DNA from: Bacteroidales bacterium
GTDB taxonomy: Bacteria; Bacteroidota; Bacteroidia; Bacteroidales; F082
Direction of reading: 5' to 3'
DNA: 64,000 bases
NCBI GenBank assembly: GCA_024709145.1
Contig: JANJXG010000023.1
Location: forward strand, 1-64,000
This document shows positions 53,338 through 62,642 of the stretch, in pieces. The translations under genes and the position numbers were made by a program. A model generated the notes under the pieces. That model saw only the letters and a list, made by a program, of their open reading frames with translations. It searched no databases and had not been told where the DNA came from. The stretch's first letter is position 1; each line of letters begins with the position of its first letter.

Positions 53338-54777
53338 CTAAGGATATTCAACCCAGATAACGGAATTGCTCTCTCCATATTCGTTTTCTTCCCAAAGTGG
53401 ATTTGCCTCATCAGGAATCCACTTTCCGTCAACTATAAATTTGTAACTATATCTTCCGGGAGGAAGATACAGCGCTAATTGCCAGCTTCCATTCCTGAAT
53501 GTCATAGGATAGCCTTCGTGTGACCATCGGTTAAAACTTCCGCTCAAACGGATCGTTTTTGCATTGGCATATCCATCCAGTTTGAATAGTTTATTGGGCT
53601 TAAAAGAAATAAAGGAATTGGCGTATTCTCCGGTTCCGACTTTATCAGGATTTGCCGGATCGGTTATCCACTGCCCGTCAACGATATATTTGTATTCATA
53701 ATACCCTGGAGCCAGATGATAAGCTATCTTCCATCCGTCAGCAATTTGATCCATGGCTAATTCCTTGGTATTCCATCCATTAAAACTTCCCGATAGGTAA
53801 ACTTCCTTTGCCTGCCTGAATCCTTTAAGGTGAAAAACCAGGGTGTCGCCCAAGCCAAGAAAAGAATTCAGATTACCCCTGCCATCAGGTCGAATGATCC
53901 GGTTTTCAGGATCATTCATCCAGACACCATCCACAATAAATTTGTAGGCATGGGTTCCTTCCTTCAAGTAAAGTGGTAGTTCCCAGCCATACTCAGTTTT
54001 TTTCATTTTCAGTGAATGGTCGTGCCAGTTGTTGAAACTGCCGGCCACCATCACCATTTTTGCTTCGGTATAGCCTTTAAGTTTAAAAGTAAAATTGGGG
54101 CAGTAAACCACCGAATTGTAGCCGTTGTTGCCATCACGCTCCTTGTTATTGTTGAAAGGATCAGTATACCAACGCCCATCAACAACAAATTTGTAGGTGT
54201 ATTTTCCAACCGGCAACGGCAAACACAGAGTCCAGCCTTTACCGGTAAACTGCATGGGCGTGGAGATTGTACTCCAGTTGTTGAATGTACCTGCGATAAA
54301 CACTTTGGAGGATTTTTCGAAACCGGCCAAAAAGAAACAGGCTCTTCCTTTCAGATACCGGAATGCTTGATCGCTGTTGAAACTATTACCACCGGAAACT
54401 AAAATATCTGGTTTTATATCAGCTAATTGTGTGTCATGATAGGTTTCATTCAAAATCAACATACGGCTAATTTTGCCATCGGTTGTATCCCTTTGTAGTT
54501 CTTGCGACAAAACAACAAACTGATCGTTGTTGCGATGCAGTTTCCAGGCTGTGTGGGTATTAAAATAGTCAAAATTCCTGTTGAAAAGCTGCTTTACCAT
54601 CACACTGTCAAGATCGTAAAGTGAAGAAAATTCTGCCTGCTGCTGCTTGTTCCACTCAAGGTTTACCTTCAACACAAACTTGCCGTCGAGCAGGCTGCCT
54701 GCTTCGGCGGGATCTTGCTGTCCATGGCAATGAACAGCAGCAGCTATCAGCAAAAAGATACAGATCAACGTTTTCAT
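53338..54777 (-). CDS. Secreted protein with four tandem CBM48/AMPK-beta-like domains
   Basis: 479 residues. Signal 1-19. Residues ~20-140 unknown; then four repeats of the early-set/glycogen-binding fold, each with (A/S)G(T/S)FNxW at 162, 245, 329 and 412, and YK(F/Y)(I/V)VDGxW at 195, 278, 362 and 445, giving a strict 83-84-residue period. No catalytic domain is attached, which is unusual because CBM48 units normally accompany alpha-glucan enzymes. It may bind alpha-glucan or serve as a structural array. Its ATG overlaps the stop of the aspartic-protease-like gene by 4 nt, so the two are translationally coupled. Confidence 0.85.
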   Translation of the reverse strand: MKTLICIFLLIAAAVHCHGQQDPAEAGSLLDGKFVLKVNLEWNKQQQAEFSSLYDLDSVMVKQLFNRNFDYFNTHTAWKLHRNNDQFVVLSQELQRDTTDGKISRMLILNETYHDTQLADIKPDILVSGGNSFNSDQAFRYLKGRACFFLAGFEKSSKVFIAGTFNNWSTISTPMQFTGKGWTLCLPLPVGKYTYKFVVDGRWYTDPFNNNKERDGNNGYNSVVYCPNFTFKLKGYTEAKMVMVAGSFNNWHDHSLKMKKTEYGWELPLYLKEGTHAYKFIVDGVWMNDPENRIIRPDGRGNLNSFLGLGDTLVFHLKGFRQAKEVYLSGSFNGWNTKELAMDQIADGWKIAYHLAPGYYEYKYIVDGQWITDPANPDKVGTGEYANSFISFKPNKLFKLDGYANAKTIRLSGSFNRWSHEGYPMTFRNGSWQLALYLPPGRYSYKFIVDGKWIPDEANPLWEENEYGESNSVIWVEYP

Positions 54778-55766
54778 TCTTTCTCGTTTTTGTGAAAACA
54801 GATACCCAGTTCATCATTTTTCAAATCAAAATAGAATACCCCCTTTTCAAAGAAATCACAACCCAGCATCCCATCAATCGGCATTCCATAGGAGTGGGCC
54901 ATGGCGCTCAAACTTGTCACCAATGCGGGCATTCCGTTGATTTGATGACCTTCCACCGAGAAATCGTTCATCACACCGTGAAAAACATCCACTTTTTGCT
55001 GACCAACGCCTCGAAGGGTCGACCTGCGGTTGATGGTAACGGTATTGAGAACTTTGTCGGGTAGCTGATTGCTCAGAACATTCGACTCTGCGCCGGTATC
55101 GAGGCAAAAGACCAGGGACTTGCGGTTGATCTTTGCTTCGATGAACAAAACACTCGATGTGTTGCGCATGCTGAGCGACAAATCACAGACTGGTCGTGGA
55201 GCCGGATTGAGTCTTTTACCACTTTTGTCACGTCTGTGGAGTTCCAACACATTGTTTTTTAGATCCATTACAATTTCAAAATCACGCAAAAATGAAAGCC
55301 CGAAAAAGCCAAGAATTTTAACCTTTCTGGCCGATTCGAGGTGTCCCAAATCTGTCATATCAGCTTCAAAATTTTCGTAAAAGACATCGGAAAGCCGCAT
55401 TTTTTTAATGCTTGATTTTGTGATAGCGCCCACCGAACCTGTAATACCTCCCGATACCTGACCGCTAACACGACGCGAAGTCCTGAAATACATGCTGTTC
55501 AGTACCAGACCCATCGATCCGGAATCCAGTATCAAATTACCCTGTATACTGTCGATCACGGCATCTATTAAGATCAGCTTGCCGGCCCGTTTCAATGGAA
55601 TCACAATCGACTCAAAATCGGCCTGAGCTCTTAGTTGATCGGGTATCGGCATTTTAGGTTTTATGTAAGCAGGCAAGCGCATCGGCTCATGCTCCTCTTT
55701 CATCAGGCCCTGGCCGGGTGGAAGAATTATCAACAAAAAAAAGGCAAAAAAAATGGCTTTTTTCAT
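54774..55766 (-). CDS. Exported tandem retropepsin-like aspartic protease
   Basis: 330 residues with a signal peptide (MKKAIFFAFFLLIILPPGQG). Two retropepsin-like halves: half 1 LILDSGSMGLVL (D81) with later ILGFFGLSFLRDFEIVMDL; half 2 FCLDTGAESNVL (D223) with later DGMLGCDFFEKGVFYFDL. Each half thus has both the Asp-Ser/Thr-Gly loop and the hydrophobic-Gly motif. The two aspartates could pair within one chain as in pepsins, instead of by dimerisation. Divergent from gltX. A minus-strand TATTTTTG at 55795-55802 may be its -7 box. Substrate unknown. Confidence 0.83.
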   Translation of the reverse strand: MKKAIFFAFFLLIILPPGQGLMKEEHEPMRLPAYIKPKMPIPDQLRAQADFESIVIPLKRAGKLILIDAVIDSIQGNLILDSGSMGLVLNSMYFRTSRRVSGQVSGGITGSVGAITKSSIKKMRLSDVFYENFEADMTDLGHLESARKVKILGFFGLSFLRDFEIVMDLKNNVLELHRRDKSGKRLNPAPRPVCDLSLSMRNTSSVLFIEAKINRKSLVFCLDTGAESNVLSNQLPDKVLNTVTINRRSTLRGVGQQKVDVFHGVMNDFSVEGHQINGMPALVTSLSAMAHSYGMPIDGMLGCDFFEKGVFYFDLKNDELGICFHKNEKE

Positions 55767-55858
55767 TCAAATGAGCATGTGTAATCTGTCAACGCAAAAA
55801 TAAATGATTCAGTACGAAAGTCAGACATTATTTCCACCAAAGGTCCTTTTTGCCTTCT

Positions 55859-55890
55859 TTTGCAGCATCAATGCACTTATCGTACCTTTG
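55859..55890 (+). promoter_or_regulatory. Promoter of gltX-folB-CWC
   Basis: TTTG (55859-55862), 20 nt, TACCTTTG (55883-55890), 21 nt before the gltX ATG. Confidence 0.6.
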
Positions 55891-55911
55891 CACCGCAATA
55901 ATCATTCACTT

Positions 55912-57447
55912 ATGAATCCGAAAATCAGGGTGCGCTTTGCACCAAGCCCGACAGGTCCTCTTCATATCGGGGGCGTCCGAACTGCCCTTTACAACTTTCT
56001 TTTTGCCCGAAAACATGGTGGCACCATGATTCTTCGCATCGAAGACACCGATCAGGGACGCTTTGTTCCGGGTGCTGAGGAGTATATCATCAGTTCGCTG
56101 GCATGGTGTGGGATTCATTTCGACGAAAGTATTTCGGTTGGTGGCCCCCATGCTCCTTACCGGCAAAGCGACAGAAAGCCACTTTACAAACAGTACAGCG
56201 ACTTGCTGCTTAACGCTGGTCATGCTTATTATGCCTTCGATACTCCCGAAGAACTCGAGATGCTGCGTAAGGAAGCAGAAGAAAGCAAGCAAACGTTTAC
56301 ATACAACGCTGTTACAAGAAAAAAGCTTCGTAACAGCTTAACAATGAATCCTCAAGAGGTGGAAAAAATGATAGGAGAGGGAATTCCTTTCGTGGTTAGG
56401 TTCCTGATTCCCGAAAATACCGAGGTCGTGATGGAAGACATCATCCGCGGCAAAGTGGTGGTAAAAACCGAAACTCTCGATGATAAAGTGCTTTACAAAT
56501 CTGACGGCATGCCTACCTATCACCTGGCCAATATCGTGGATGATCACCTGATGGAGATCAGCCATGTAATCAGAGGTGAGGAATGGTTGCCTTCACTTCC
56601 ACTGCATATACTTCTTTATCAAGCCTTTGGTTGGGAGGCACCTCAGTTTGCACACCTTCCATTGCTGCTTAAACCCGATGGTAATGGTAAACTCAGCAAA
56701 CGTGATGGTGACCGTTTGGGATTTCCCGTGTTTCCGCTTCAATGGGTCGACCCGAAAACCGGCGAAACATCCTCAGGCTACCGCGAATCAGGTTATTTCC
56801 CCGATGCCTTTGTAAACATGCTCGCCCTCCTGGGCTGGAATCCCGGAACAGAACAAGAGCTATTCAACATGGAAGAGCTCATCACCGCATTCTCGCTCGA
56901 AAGGGTTGGTAAAGCGGGTTCAAAATTTGATCCGGAAAAAACAAAATGGTTTAATCACCAATATCTCCTCCGGAAAAGTGATGAGGAGCTTGCGCTGTCA
57001 CTCAAGACTTTGCTCGCCGATAAGGGCATCGAGGCTGAGTTAAAACAACTTACAAAGGTGGTTGCGTTGTTGAAAGACAGGGTTAATTTTGTACACGAAA
57101 TCTGGAATGAAGGACAGTTCTTTTTCGAAGCCCCGCTGACCTATGACGAACAAGTGATCAAAAAAAGGTGGAAAGACGACAGTCCGGCAATCATGCAGTC
57201 GCTCGCGCTGATGCTTCAAGACGTTCATGACTTCAACCCTGAAAGCATCGATGCTGCCATTAAACAATGGCTCGAAGTGAATGGCTTTGGCATGGGCGCT
57301 GTGATGAATGCTCTCAGGCTATTGCTCGTGGGCGCAGCCAAAGGACCTCATCTGGCCGACATTATGTCGGTAATTGGTAAAGAAGAAAGCCTTCGCAGAA
57401 TTAAAAATGGTATTGAAGCCATAAATAATCAACAAATCAATTCCTGA
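55912..57447 (+). CDS. gltX: Glutamyl-tRNA synthetase
   Basis: 511 residues from the ATG at 55912, which puts [15 protein letters not shown] (HIGH motif) at the N terminus; the in-frame extension to 55804 overlaps the promoter and is rejected. Further class I motifs: [37 protein letters not shown] and KLSKRDGDR (KMSKS). C-terminal anticodon-binding domain ~340-505. Charges tRNA-Glu. The end of the gene happens to contain the AATCAACAAATCAA sequence typical of the intergenic repeats at 1-4 kb. folB follows after 3 nt. Confidence 0.97.
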   Translation: MNPKIRVRFAPSPTGPLHIGGVRTALYNFLFARKHGGTMILRIEDTDQGRFVPGAEEYIISSLAWCGIHFDESISVGGPHAPYRQSDRKPLYKQYSDLLLNAGHAYYAFDTPEELEMLRKEAEESKQTFTYNAVTRKKLRNSLTMNPQEVEKMIGEGIPFVVRFLIPENTEVVMEDIIRGKVVVKTETLDDKVLYKSDGMPTYHLANIVDDHLMEISHVIRGEEWLPSLPLHILLYQAFGWEAPQFAHLPLLLKPDGNGKLSKRDGDRLGFPVFPLQWVDPKTGETSSGYRESGYFPDAFVNMLALLGWNPGTEQELFNMEELITAFSLERVGKAGSKFDPEKTKWFNHQYLLRKSDEELALSLKTLLADKGIEAELKQLTKVVALLKDRVNFVHEIWNEGQFFFEAPLTYDEQVIKKRWKDDSPAIMQSLALMLQDVHDFNPESIDAAIKQWLEVNGFGMGAVMNALRLLLVGAAKGPHLADIMSVIGKEESLRRIKNGIEAINNQQINS

Positions 57448-57450
57448 GCT

Positions 57451-57801
57451 ATGTCAACAATTTCGATTGAGGGAATGGAATTTTATGCTTACCATGGCCA
57501 TTTTGCTGAAGAACAACTCATCGGAACATGGTTTGTGGTTGATTTGTTTCTTACGACGGATACATCAAAGGCAGAAATATCTGACAGTCTGAACGATACA
57601 GTGAATTACCTCGAAGTTTATCAGGTAGTTAAAAAAGAAATGGAAGTCAACTCCAAACTGCTTGAACATGTTGGAAAACGAATTTTGACAGCCGTAAAAC
57701 ACCATTTTCCTGCTGTTGAAAAAGCACACATTAAAGTTCGGAAAATGAATCCGCCTTTGGGTGGAAAAATGGATTTTGTGAGCCTGAGCCTTGAAGCCTA
57801 A
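57451..57801 (+). CDS. folB: Dihydroneopterin aldolase
   Basis: 116 residues. FolB motifs: ISIEGMEFYAYHGHFAEEQLIG (YHG with catalytic region), VDLFLTTDTSKAEISDSLNDTVNYLEVYQVV (in shorter pieces: SLNDTVNY), LLEHVGKRI (active-site Glu/Lys region), KVRKMNPPLGGKMDFVSL. It makes 6-hydroxymethyl-dihydropterin in folate synthesis. It overlaps the start of the CWC gene by 11 nt. Confidence 0.95.
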   Translation: MSTISIEGMEFYAYHGHFAEEQLIGTWFVVDLFLTTDTSKAEISDSLNDTVNYLEVYQVVKKEMEVNSKLLEHVGKRILTAVKHHFPAVEKAHIKVRKMNPPLGGKMDFVSLSLEA

Positions 57802-58003
57802 ACTACTCCTCGTTGATCCGGACCGCTGTCCTCGTTGCGGTGCTGCTTTTTATTGCAGTAAATCGGGAAAGTGCTGGTGTTTTGAAATCAATACCAGCAT
57901 TTCGTTGCTTGAAGAAATTCAACGTCAGTACAGCAGTTGTCTTTGCCCTGTTTGCCTGCATGAGCTCAACGAAAAAAGCAAGCGAAAGGATTTGGAGGGA
58001 TAA
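57791..58003 (+). CDS. Cysteine-rich CWC family protein
   Basis: 70 residues with a TTG start at 57791 inside folB; no later in-frame ATG/GTG precedes the motif, so a coupled TTG start is needed. The family signature is complete: CPRCGAAFYC, GKCWCFE (the CWC), QRQYSSCLCPVCL. Eight cysteines imply a zinc-binding small protein; function unknown. It is followed by the tRNA-Cys promoter, whose -33 box lies within its last codons. Confidence 0.82.
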   Translation: MKPKLLLVDPDRCPRCGAAFYCSKSGKCWCFEINTSISLLEEIQRQYSSCLCPVCLHELNEKSKRKDLEG

Positions 58004-58022
58004 CTGAATTTGGTTATCTTTG
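57991..58022 (+). promoter_or_regulatory. Promoter of tRNA-Cys
   Basis: TTTG (57991-57994), 20 nt, TATCTTTG (58015-58022), about 17 nt before the tRNA. Confidence 0.6.
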
Positions 58023-58039
58023 CAGCCCGAAAAAATACT

Positions 58040-58113
58040 GGTCTCGTGGCCGAGTGGCTAGGCAGCGGTCTGCAAAACCGTGTACAGCGGTTCGAATCCG
58101 CTCGAGACCTCCA
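58040..58113 (+). tRNA. tRNA-Cys (anticodon GCA)
   Basis: Cloverleaf with acceptor GGTCTCG/CGAGACC, anticodon loop CTGCAAA (GCA), T-loop GGTTCGAATCC. The discriminator base is U73 (58110), the identity element for cysteine, followed by an encoded CCA (58111-58113). Confidence 0.97.
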
Positions 58114-58120
58114 AATAAAG

Positions 58121-58151
58121 AAAAACCTGACAGATGTGTCAGGTTTTTTTT
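58121..58151. terminator. Intrinsic terminator between convergent tRNAs
   Basis: Stem CCTGACA/TGTCAGG with loop GATG, preceded by five A and followed by nine T, 8 nt after tRNA-Cys and just past the 3' end of the convergent tRNA-Thr. Confidence 0.85.
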
Positions 58152-58153
58152 TG

Positions 58154-58226
58154 AGCCTTCCACGGGACTCGAACCCGCGACCTGCTCATTACGAGTGAGC
58201 TGCTCTACCGACTGAGCTAAGAAGGC
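58154..58226 (-). tRNA. tRNA-Thr (anticodon CGT)
   Basis: On the minus strand: acceptor GCCTTCT/GGAAGGC (one wobble at 7:66), D-arm TAGCTCAGTCGGTAGAGC, anticodon stem GCTCA/TGAGC with loop CTCGTAA (CGT), T-loop GGTTCGAGTCC. No CCA encoded. Minus-strand TAATTTTG at 58238-58245 is a good -7 box 12 nt upstream. Confidence 0.96.
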
Positions 58227-58326
58227 TTTTGAGGGCGCAAAATTAACTTTTTCAATCAATAATCCACCAACCAAAATCGTAAAAAATGGCTTTTTGATTT
58301 ATCTTTGTTTTTCAAATAATGCGCGA

Positions 58327-58821
58327 ATGAATCAACACAAAAGCCACAGAATCCTTTTTGTATGCCTCGGAAACATTTGCCGTTCCCCGGCAGCAGAAGC
58401 TGTTTTCAAAGCCAAAGCCAAACTTCAGGGTATTGACGTTTTTGTTGATTCTGCAGGTACTTCGGCCTGGCATCAGGGCGAAAAGGCTGATTCGCGTATG
58501 CGACAGGCTGCTGCTGCCAGAGGCTATCAAATCACAAGTTTTTCAAGACCTTTTAACAGAAATGATTTTCAAAACTTCGATCTGATTGTTGCGATGGATG
58601 ATCTTAATTTTGACGATCTGAAAGAGAAAGCCCTCACTTCTGAGGAGGATCAAAAAATTGTCAGAATGCGTGACTTCCTGCGCCATCATCGCTCCGATCA
58701 CATACCTGATCCTTATTATGGCGGTGCTGATGGTTTTAATCTGGTTATAGATTTACTTGAAGATGCCTCCGAAGGACTTCTGAAAGTAATTACTTCACCC
58801 GCCCGGGATTCTGTGCAATAA
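58327..58821 (+). CDS. Low-molecular-weight protein-tyrosine-phosphatase
   Basis: 164 residues from the ATG at 58327. LMW-PTP P-loop FVCLGNICRSPAAE (C-x4-xxCRS, nucleophile Cys in VCLGN) at the N terminus; DSAGTSAWHQGEKAD; general-acid loop DPYYGGADGF near residue 136. Removes phosphate from tyrosine residues, often of surface-polysaccharide tyrosine kinases. TATCTTTG at 58300-58307 is a good -7 box. Its last 32 nt overlap the convergent ruvC gene. Confidence 0.94.
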   Translation: MNQHKSHRILFVCLGNICRSPAAEAVFKAKAKLQGIDVFVDSAGTSAWHQGEKADSRMRQAAAARGYQITSFSRPFNRNDFQNFDLIVAMDDLNFDDLKEKALTSEEDQKIVRMRDFLRHHRSDHIPDPYYGGADGFNLVIDLLEDASEGLLKVITSPARDSVQ

Positions 58822-59338
58822 ATGCTTTCCAACCAGTAACGCTTCCTTGTGCTACCGGAAGTTTGCTTTGGAAATAATGACACACGGCTGCTGCAACACC
58901 ATCAGTTGCATCAAAATATTCAGGCTGGTCTTCAAACTTCAGCAAGGTTTTTAACATCGCTGCAACTTGTTCTTTTGATGCACTGCCATTACCAGTCACC
59001 GATTGCTTAATCTTCTTGGGCGAATATTCAAACATGGGCAGGTCGCAATTGAGTGCTGCAGCAATGGCCACGCCCTGTGCACGCCCGAGTTTCAACATCG
59101 ATTGCACATTCTTACCAAAAAATGGTGCTTCAATGGCCAGCTCATCCGGGTGATAGGTCTGGATCAATTCGGTGGTACGCTCAAAAATCTTTCGCAATTT
59201 CAGCGCCTGATTGGTGTATTTGTTCAGCTTCAAAACCCCCATTACAACCAAATCAATCTGCTGCCCCTTCTGCTTGATTACTCCATATCCCATAATGGTT
59301 GTACCCGGGTCAATACCCAAAATTATGCGCTCTCTCAT
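58790..59338 (-). CDS. ruvC: Holliday junction resolvase RuvC
   Basis: 182 residues from the ATG at 59338 (MRERIILGIDPGT); the open frame extends upstream but without RuvC similarity. Four catalytic acids: D10 in GIDPG, E70 in AIEAPFF, D143 and D146 in FDATDGVAAAVCH. VTGNGSASKEQVA is the DNA-binding loop. Resolves Holliday junctions with RuvAB. A minus-strand TACCTTTG at 59370-59377 may be its -7 box. Confidence 0.97.
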   Translation of the reverse strand: MRERIILGIDPGTTIMGYGVIKQKGQQIDLVVMGVLKLNKYTNQALKLRKIFERTTELIQTYHPDELAIEAPFFGKNVQSMLKLGRAQGVAIAAALNCDLPMFEYSPKKIKQSVTGNGSASKEQVAAMLKTLLKFEDQPEYFDATDGVAAAVCHYFQSKLPVAQGSVTGWKAFIAQNPGRVK

Positions 59339-59362
59339 CAAAATTTTTACGTTCTTAGCCTC

Positions 59363-60388
59363 ATGAAAACAAAGGTAACCAAATTCATCAACACGGCATT
59401 GAAGGTTTTGATCATGTTGCTGACTTTTGTTTTCGTTTACAAACAAATTTTTGTCAGGCACAGCAATGAACAATGGTTCGAAATGTGGCAACAATTGAGG
59501 CTCAATGAGGCTGGCTGGCATCTTTTATGGATCATATCTGTTTTGCTTGTTCTTAACATACTCACAGAAAGTCTGAAATGGAAATTCCTGATTTCAAAAC
59601 TCGAATCTGTTAATCTGAACCAGGCCGTTACGGCAGTGCTCAGCGGGATGTCGGTTAGCATGTTTCTGCCAAACAGGGTGGGCGATTATTTGGGCAGAGT
59701 TTTCGTTTTGCAACAAGCAAGCCATGTTAAAGGAATTCTCTCCACCATCATTGGCAGTCTGGCTCAGATTATTGCTACCATGATTGTTGGCCTTACAGGT
59801 CTTATGTTTTTTCTTCCAAAAGTGTTGACCATTGATGGTCAATATCAGCTTTGGCTGTATGCCGGGCTTTGGATTGCCTTCATTTTGTTTTCTTTCGTAA
59901 TCCTTGCCCTTTATTTTCAGGTTGGTCTTCTGAAAATGATTGTATCAGCGCTCTTCACTAAAAAACGATTTCAAATGATGGCTTATGCCGAAGTTTTTGC
60001 TCTTTACTCCAGAAAGGACCTAATTAAATTATTGTTGTTCAGTTTGTTGCGATATTTTATTTACAGCACACAGTTTTATCTGATGTTGCGTGTATTTGGT
60101 ATCCATACCAGTTATCCTGTGGCATTTATGCTCATCTCGGTCATTTATCTTTTAATGACTCTTATCCCCACAATCACCATCACCGAACTTGGTATCAGGG
60201 GTTCTGTTACCGCTGGTGTATACAGCTTATATTTCGAACAGGCAGGACTTTGGTCGGCCGAAAAGGCTTTTCAGGTCATCGCAGCAAGCTCGGCTTTGTG
60301 GTTGCTTAACCTTGTTATTCCATCCATATTAGGTGCCCTGCTTTCGTTTAAACTCAAATTTTTCAGGAGGCACATCGATGATGTCTGA
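59363..60388 (+). CDS. Flippase-like / LPG synthase TM-family membrane protein
   Basis: 341 residues, about eight transmembrane helices. The segment GMSVSMFLPNRVGDYLGRVFVL (split: FLPNRVGDY) matches the conserved LPxRxGE motif of the lysylphosphatidylglycerol-synthase TM/UPF0104 family; there is no aminoacyl-transferase domain. Members are integral membrane proteins linked to glycolipid or hopanoid metabolism. It overlaps the start of the downstream glycosyltransferase by 11 nt, suggesting the two cooperate on a lipid-linked sugar. Confidence 0.85.
   Translation: MKTKVTKFINTALKVLIMLLTFVFVYKQIFVRHSNEQWFEMWQQLRLNEAGWHLLWIISVLLVLNILTESLKWKFLISKLESVNLNQAVTAVLSGMSVSMFLPNRVGDYLGRVFVLQQASHVKGILSTIIGSLAQIIATMIVGLTGLMFFLPKVLTIDGQYQLWLYAGLWIAFILFSFVILALYFQVGLLKMIVSALFTKKRFQMMAYAEVFALYSRKDLIKLLLFSLLRYFIYSTQFYLMLRVFGIHTSYPVAFMLISVIYLLMTLIPTITITELGIRGSVTAGVYSLYFEQAGLWSAEKAFQVIAASSALWLLNLVIPSILGALLSFKLKFFRRHIDDV
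60364..60370 (+). promoter_or_regulatory. Strong Shine-Dalgarno site of the glycosyltransferase
   Basis: CAGGAGG lies 7 nt before the ATG at 60378. Such a strong SD is rare in this window and supports this start, inside the previous gene. Confidence 0.55.
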
Positions 60389-61526
60389 TTGGCTTACCTG
60401 GCTGCTTCGGCTTTTTGAGATAATTGCACTGGCTTATGTGATAATCATTGGCTTGTACACCTATGGATGGTTTATTTTGATGAAGAAAAATCAACCGGCA
60501 GGAAAGTCTTCAACACCAACCAGCATTTTGGTCGCACTCCGAAACGAAGAAGCTCATGTTGAATCCCTTCTTTATCACCTGAGCCGGCAATCCGACCTCC
60601 CTGATCAATGCGAATTTATTTTTGTTGACGATCACAGTACCGATCGAACAAAGCCTTTACTGGAGGTTTTTGCCAAAAACTATCCGGCTAAAAACGTGAG
60701 AGTTATTGAATCGCAGGCCGAAGGAAAAAAAGCTGCGCTGGCAACCGGATTGTCTGTAGCAACCGGAAAACTCATTCTTGTAACGGATGCCGATTGCTTA
60801 CCCGGGCCAAGATGGGTAGCCGGCATGGTAGCCGCTTACGAACAATCACAAGCACTGTTGCTTCTGGGACCTGTACATCTGCGGGCTGACAAAGGCCATT
60901 TTAGCCAGTTTCAGGCACTTGAATTCATGAGTTTGATGGGTTCCACAGGCGGTTCGGCTTCGGTCGGATTGCCATCAATGGCCAATGGAGCCAATCTGGC
61001 TTTCGACAGGGAAGCCATCGAAAAAACATCACCGCTGCGGAAAGATGAGACCTTTGCCTCGGGCGATGATATGTTTCTGCTCGATGCAGTGGTTCGTTAT
61101 TATGGCAGCAAAGCAGTGGTTTTTGTTGCCGACAGGGATGTGATTGTTCCAAGTGAACCTGCCGTCAGTCTGCGTGAGTTTTTGATTCAAAGGTTGCGAT
61201 GGGTTTCCAAAAGTAAAGGTTACAGCAGGCTTGCTGTTATTTTTCCGGCCATTGTTGTAATGCTTTTCAACACTGCTATAGTTGCCTTGCTGATTGCATC
61301 CTTATTTGAGATTAAACTTCTTATACCCGCTATTCTGTTTCTTTTACTCAAATTGTTTACCGATTATCCGCTCCTTCGTTCTGTTGCCGCTTTCATGCAA
61401 AGCAGGCACCTGATGAAATGGTTCTTGCCTCTCACGCTGATTTATCCGTTCTATGTGACATTGGTAGCAATATCAGGATTAACAGCCAATGTGAGCTGGA
61501 AGGGGAGAAGCGTGCGAAAAAAATAA
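60378..61526 (+). CDS. Family 2 glycosyltransferase, membrane-bound
   Basis: 382 residues. N-terminal TM (~12-35), GT-A domain (~45-270): TSILVALRNEEAHVESLL, FIFVDDHSTDRT (first DxD-like), LVTDADCLPGPRWV (DAD), MANGANLAFDREA, SGDDMFL, and QRLRWVSKSKG (QxxRW of processive GT2 enzymes); then three to four TM helices (~290-375). It probably adds sugars to a lipid carrier at the inner membrane. Start set by the SD at 60364. Operon with the flippase-like gene. Confidence 0.9.
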   Translation: MMSDWLTWLLRLFEIIALAYVIIIGLYTYGWFILMKKNQPAGKSSTPTSILVALRNEEAHVESLLYHLSRQSDLPDQCEFIFVDDHSTDRTKPLLEVFAKNYPAKNVRVIESQAEGKKAALATGLSVATGKLILVTDADCLPGPRWVAGMVAAYEQSQALLLLGPVHLRADKGHFSQFQALEFMSLMGSTGGSASVGLPSMANGANLAFDREAIEKTSPLRKDETFASGDDMFLLDAVVRYYGSKAVVFVADRDVIVPSEPAVSLREFLIQRLRWVSKSKGYSRLAVIFPAIVVMLFNTAIVALLIASLFEIKLLIPAILFLLLKLFTDYPLLRSVAAFMQSRHLMKWFLPLTLIYPFYVTLVAISGLTANVSWKGRSVRKK

Positions 61527-61555
61527 GACCTTTGATGGGCCTTTTATCTAGCGCC

Positions 61556-61588
61556 TTGTCAGCCAACTTAAAGAATTGAATACTTTTG
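61556..61588 (+). promoter_or_regulatory. Promoter of phoH-like gene and purC
   Basis: TTG (61556-61558), 22 nt, TACTTTTG (61581-61588). Confidence 0.4.
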
Positions 61589-61622
61589 TGCTTGATTGCA
61601 AACACAATGCATCAGCAGGTAA

Positions 61623-62642
61623 ATGCCTATGAGTGAACAGATCATCAACATTGAACACATCAGTCCCCTGGAACTTTTTGGTCCTGGCGACAAGCATCTC
61701 GAACACATCAAAACTATTTTCCCTAAACTTAAACTGATTGCCCGTGGCAGTTTGTTGAAAGTGATTGGCGAAAGCGAAACCCTCGAGTTTTTTATCAATC
61801 GTTTCGAGCTTGTAATGCTTCATCTCGAACGTTTTGGACATATCAACGAAAAAATTATCGACCAGCTGATGATAGGTGAGGGCGATGAAAACAATACCAA
61901 TGTACTCACTGATAAAGAGATATTGGTTCATGGAAAAGGAGGTCTGCAAATCAAAGCCATCACTGCCAACCAAAAAAAGATGGTTTCAGGCATAGCCGAC
62001 AACGATATGGTGTTTGCTATCGGACCAGCAGGAACTGGCAAAACATATACGGCTGTGGCACTGGCAGTTCGGGCATTGAAAAACAAAGAAATCCGGAGGA
62101 TTATTCTCACACGTCCTGCCGTTGAGGCCGGTGAAAACCTGGGCTTTCTGCCCGGAGACATGAAAGAAAAGCTCGACCCATACATGCAGCCCTTGTACGA
62201 TGCTTTGAGGGATATGCTTCCTCCTCAAAAACTACAGGGTTATCTCGAAGACAGCACCATCGAAATCGCACCCCTTGCATTTATGCGTGGCCGCACACTC
62301 GATCATGCTTTTGTTATCCTCGATGAAGCTCAAAATGCCACCAGAAGCCAGCTGAAAATGTTTCTGACGCGCATGGGTAAATCTTCCAAATTTATCATTA
62401 CCGGTGACATCACTCAAATCGACCTGCCCAATAAACAGCCTTCTGGCCTCCTTCAGGCGTTGGAAATCCTTCAGGATGTGAGTGGAATCGATTTTATACT
62501 GCTTGATGAAAAAGATGTTGTCCGTCATAAGCTTGTAACGCGCATCATCAAAGCCTATGCACGTGTTGAAGGTGCAAAGGACTGGAAACCTGTACCTAAA
62601 ATAAACCTGACTGAAAACGAAACCACAAACGATAACCTATGA
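61623..62642 (+). CDS. PhoH family ATPase
   Basis: 339 residues (ATG 61623; ATG 61629 possible). N-terminal KH-like region ([14 protein letters not shown]), then the PhoH ATPase: [10 protein letters not shown], Walker A GPAGTGKT (134-141), [28 protein letters not shown], Walker [36 protein letters not shown]. PhoH/YbeZ proteins often work with YbeY in RNA metabolism; here ybeY is in another operon (43650). Its stop overlaps the purC ATG by 4 nt. Confidence 0.94.
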   Translation: MPMSEQIINIEHISPLELFGPGDKHLEHIKTIFPKLKLIARGSLLKVIGESETLEFFINRFELVMLHLERFGHINEKIIDQLMIGEGDENNTNVLTDKEILVHGKGGLQIKAITANQKKMVSGIADNDMVFAIGPAGTGKTYTAVALAVRALKNKEIRRIILTRPAVEAGENLGFLPGDMKEKLDPYMQPLYDALRDMLPPQKLQGYLEDSTIEIAPLAFMRGRTLDHAFVILDEAQNATRSQLKMFLTRMGKSSKFIITGDITQIDLPNKQPSGLLQALEILQDVSGIDFILLDEKDVVRHKLVTRIIKAYARVEGAKDWKPVPKINLTENETTNDNL

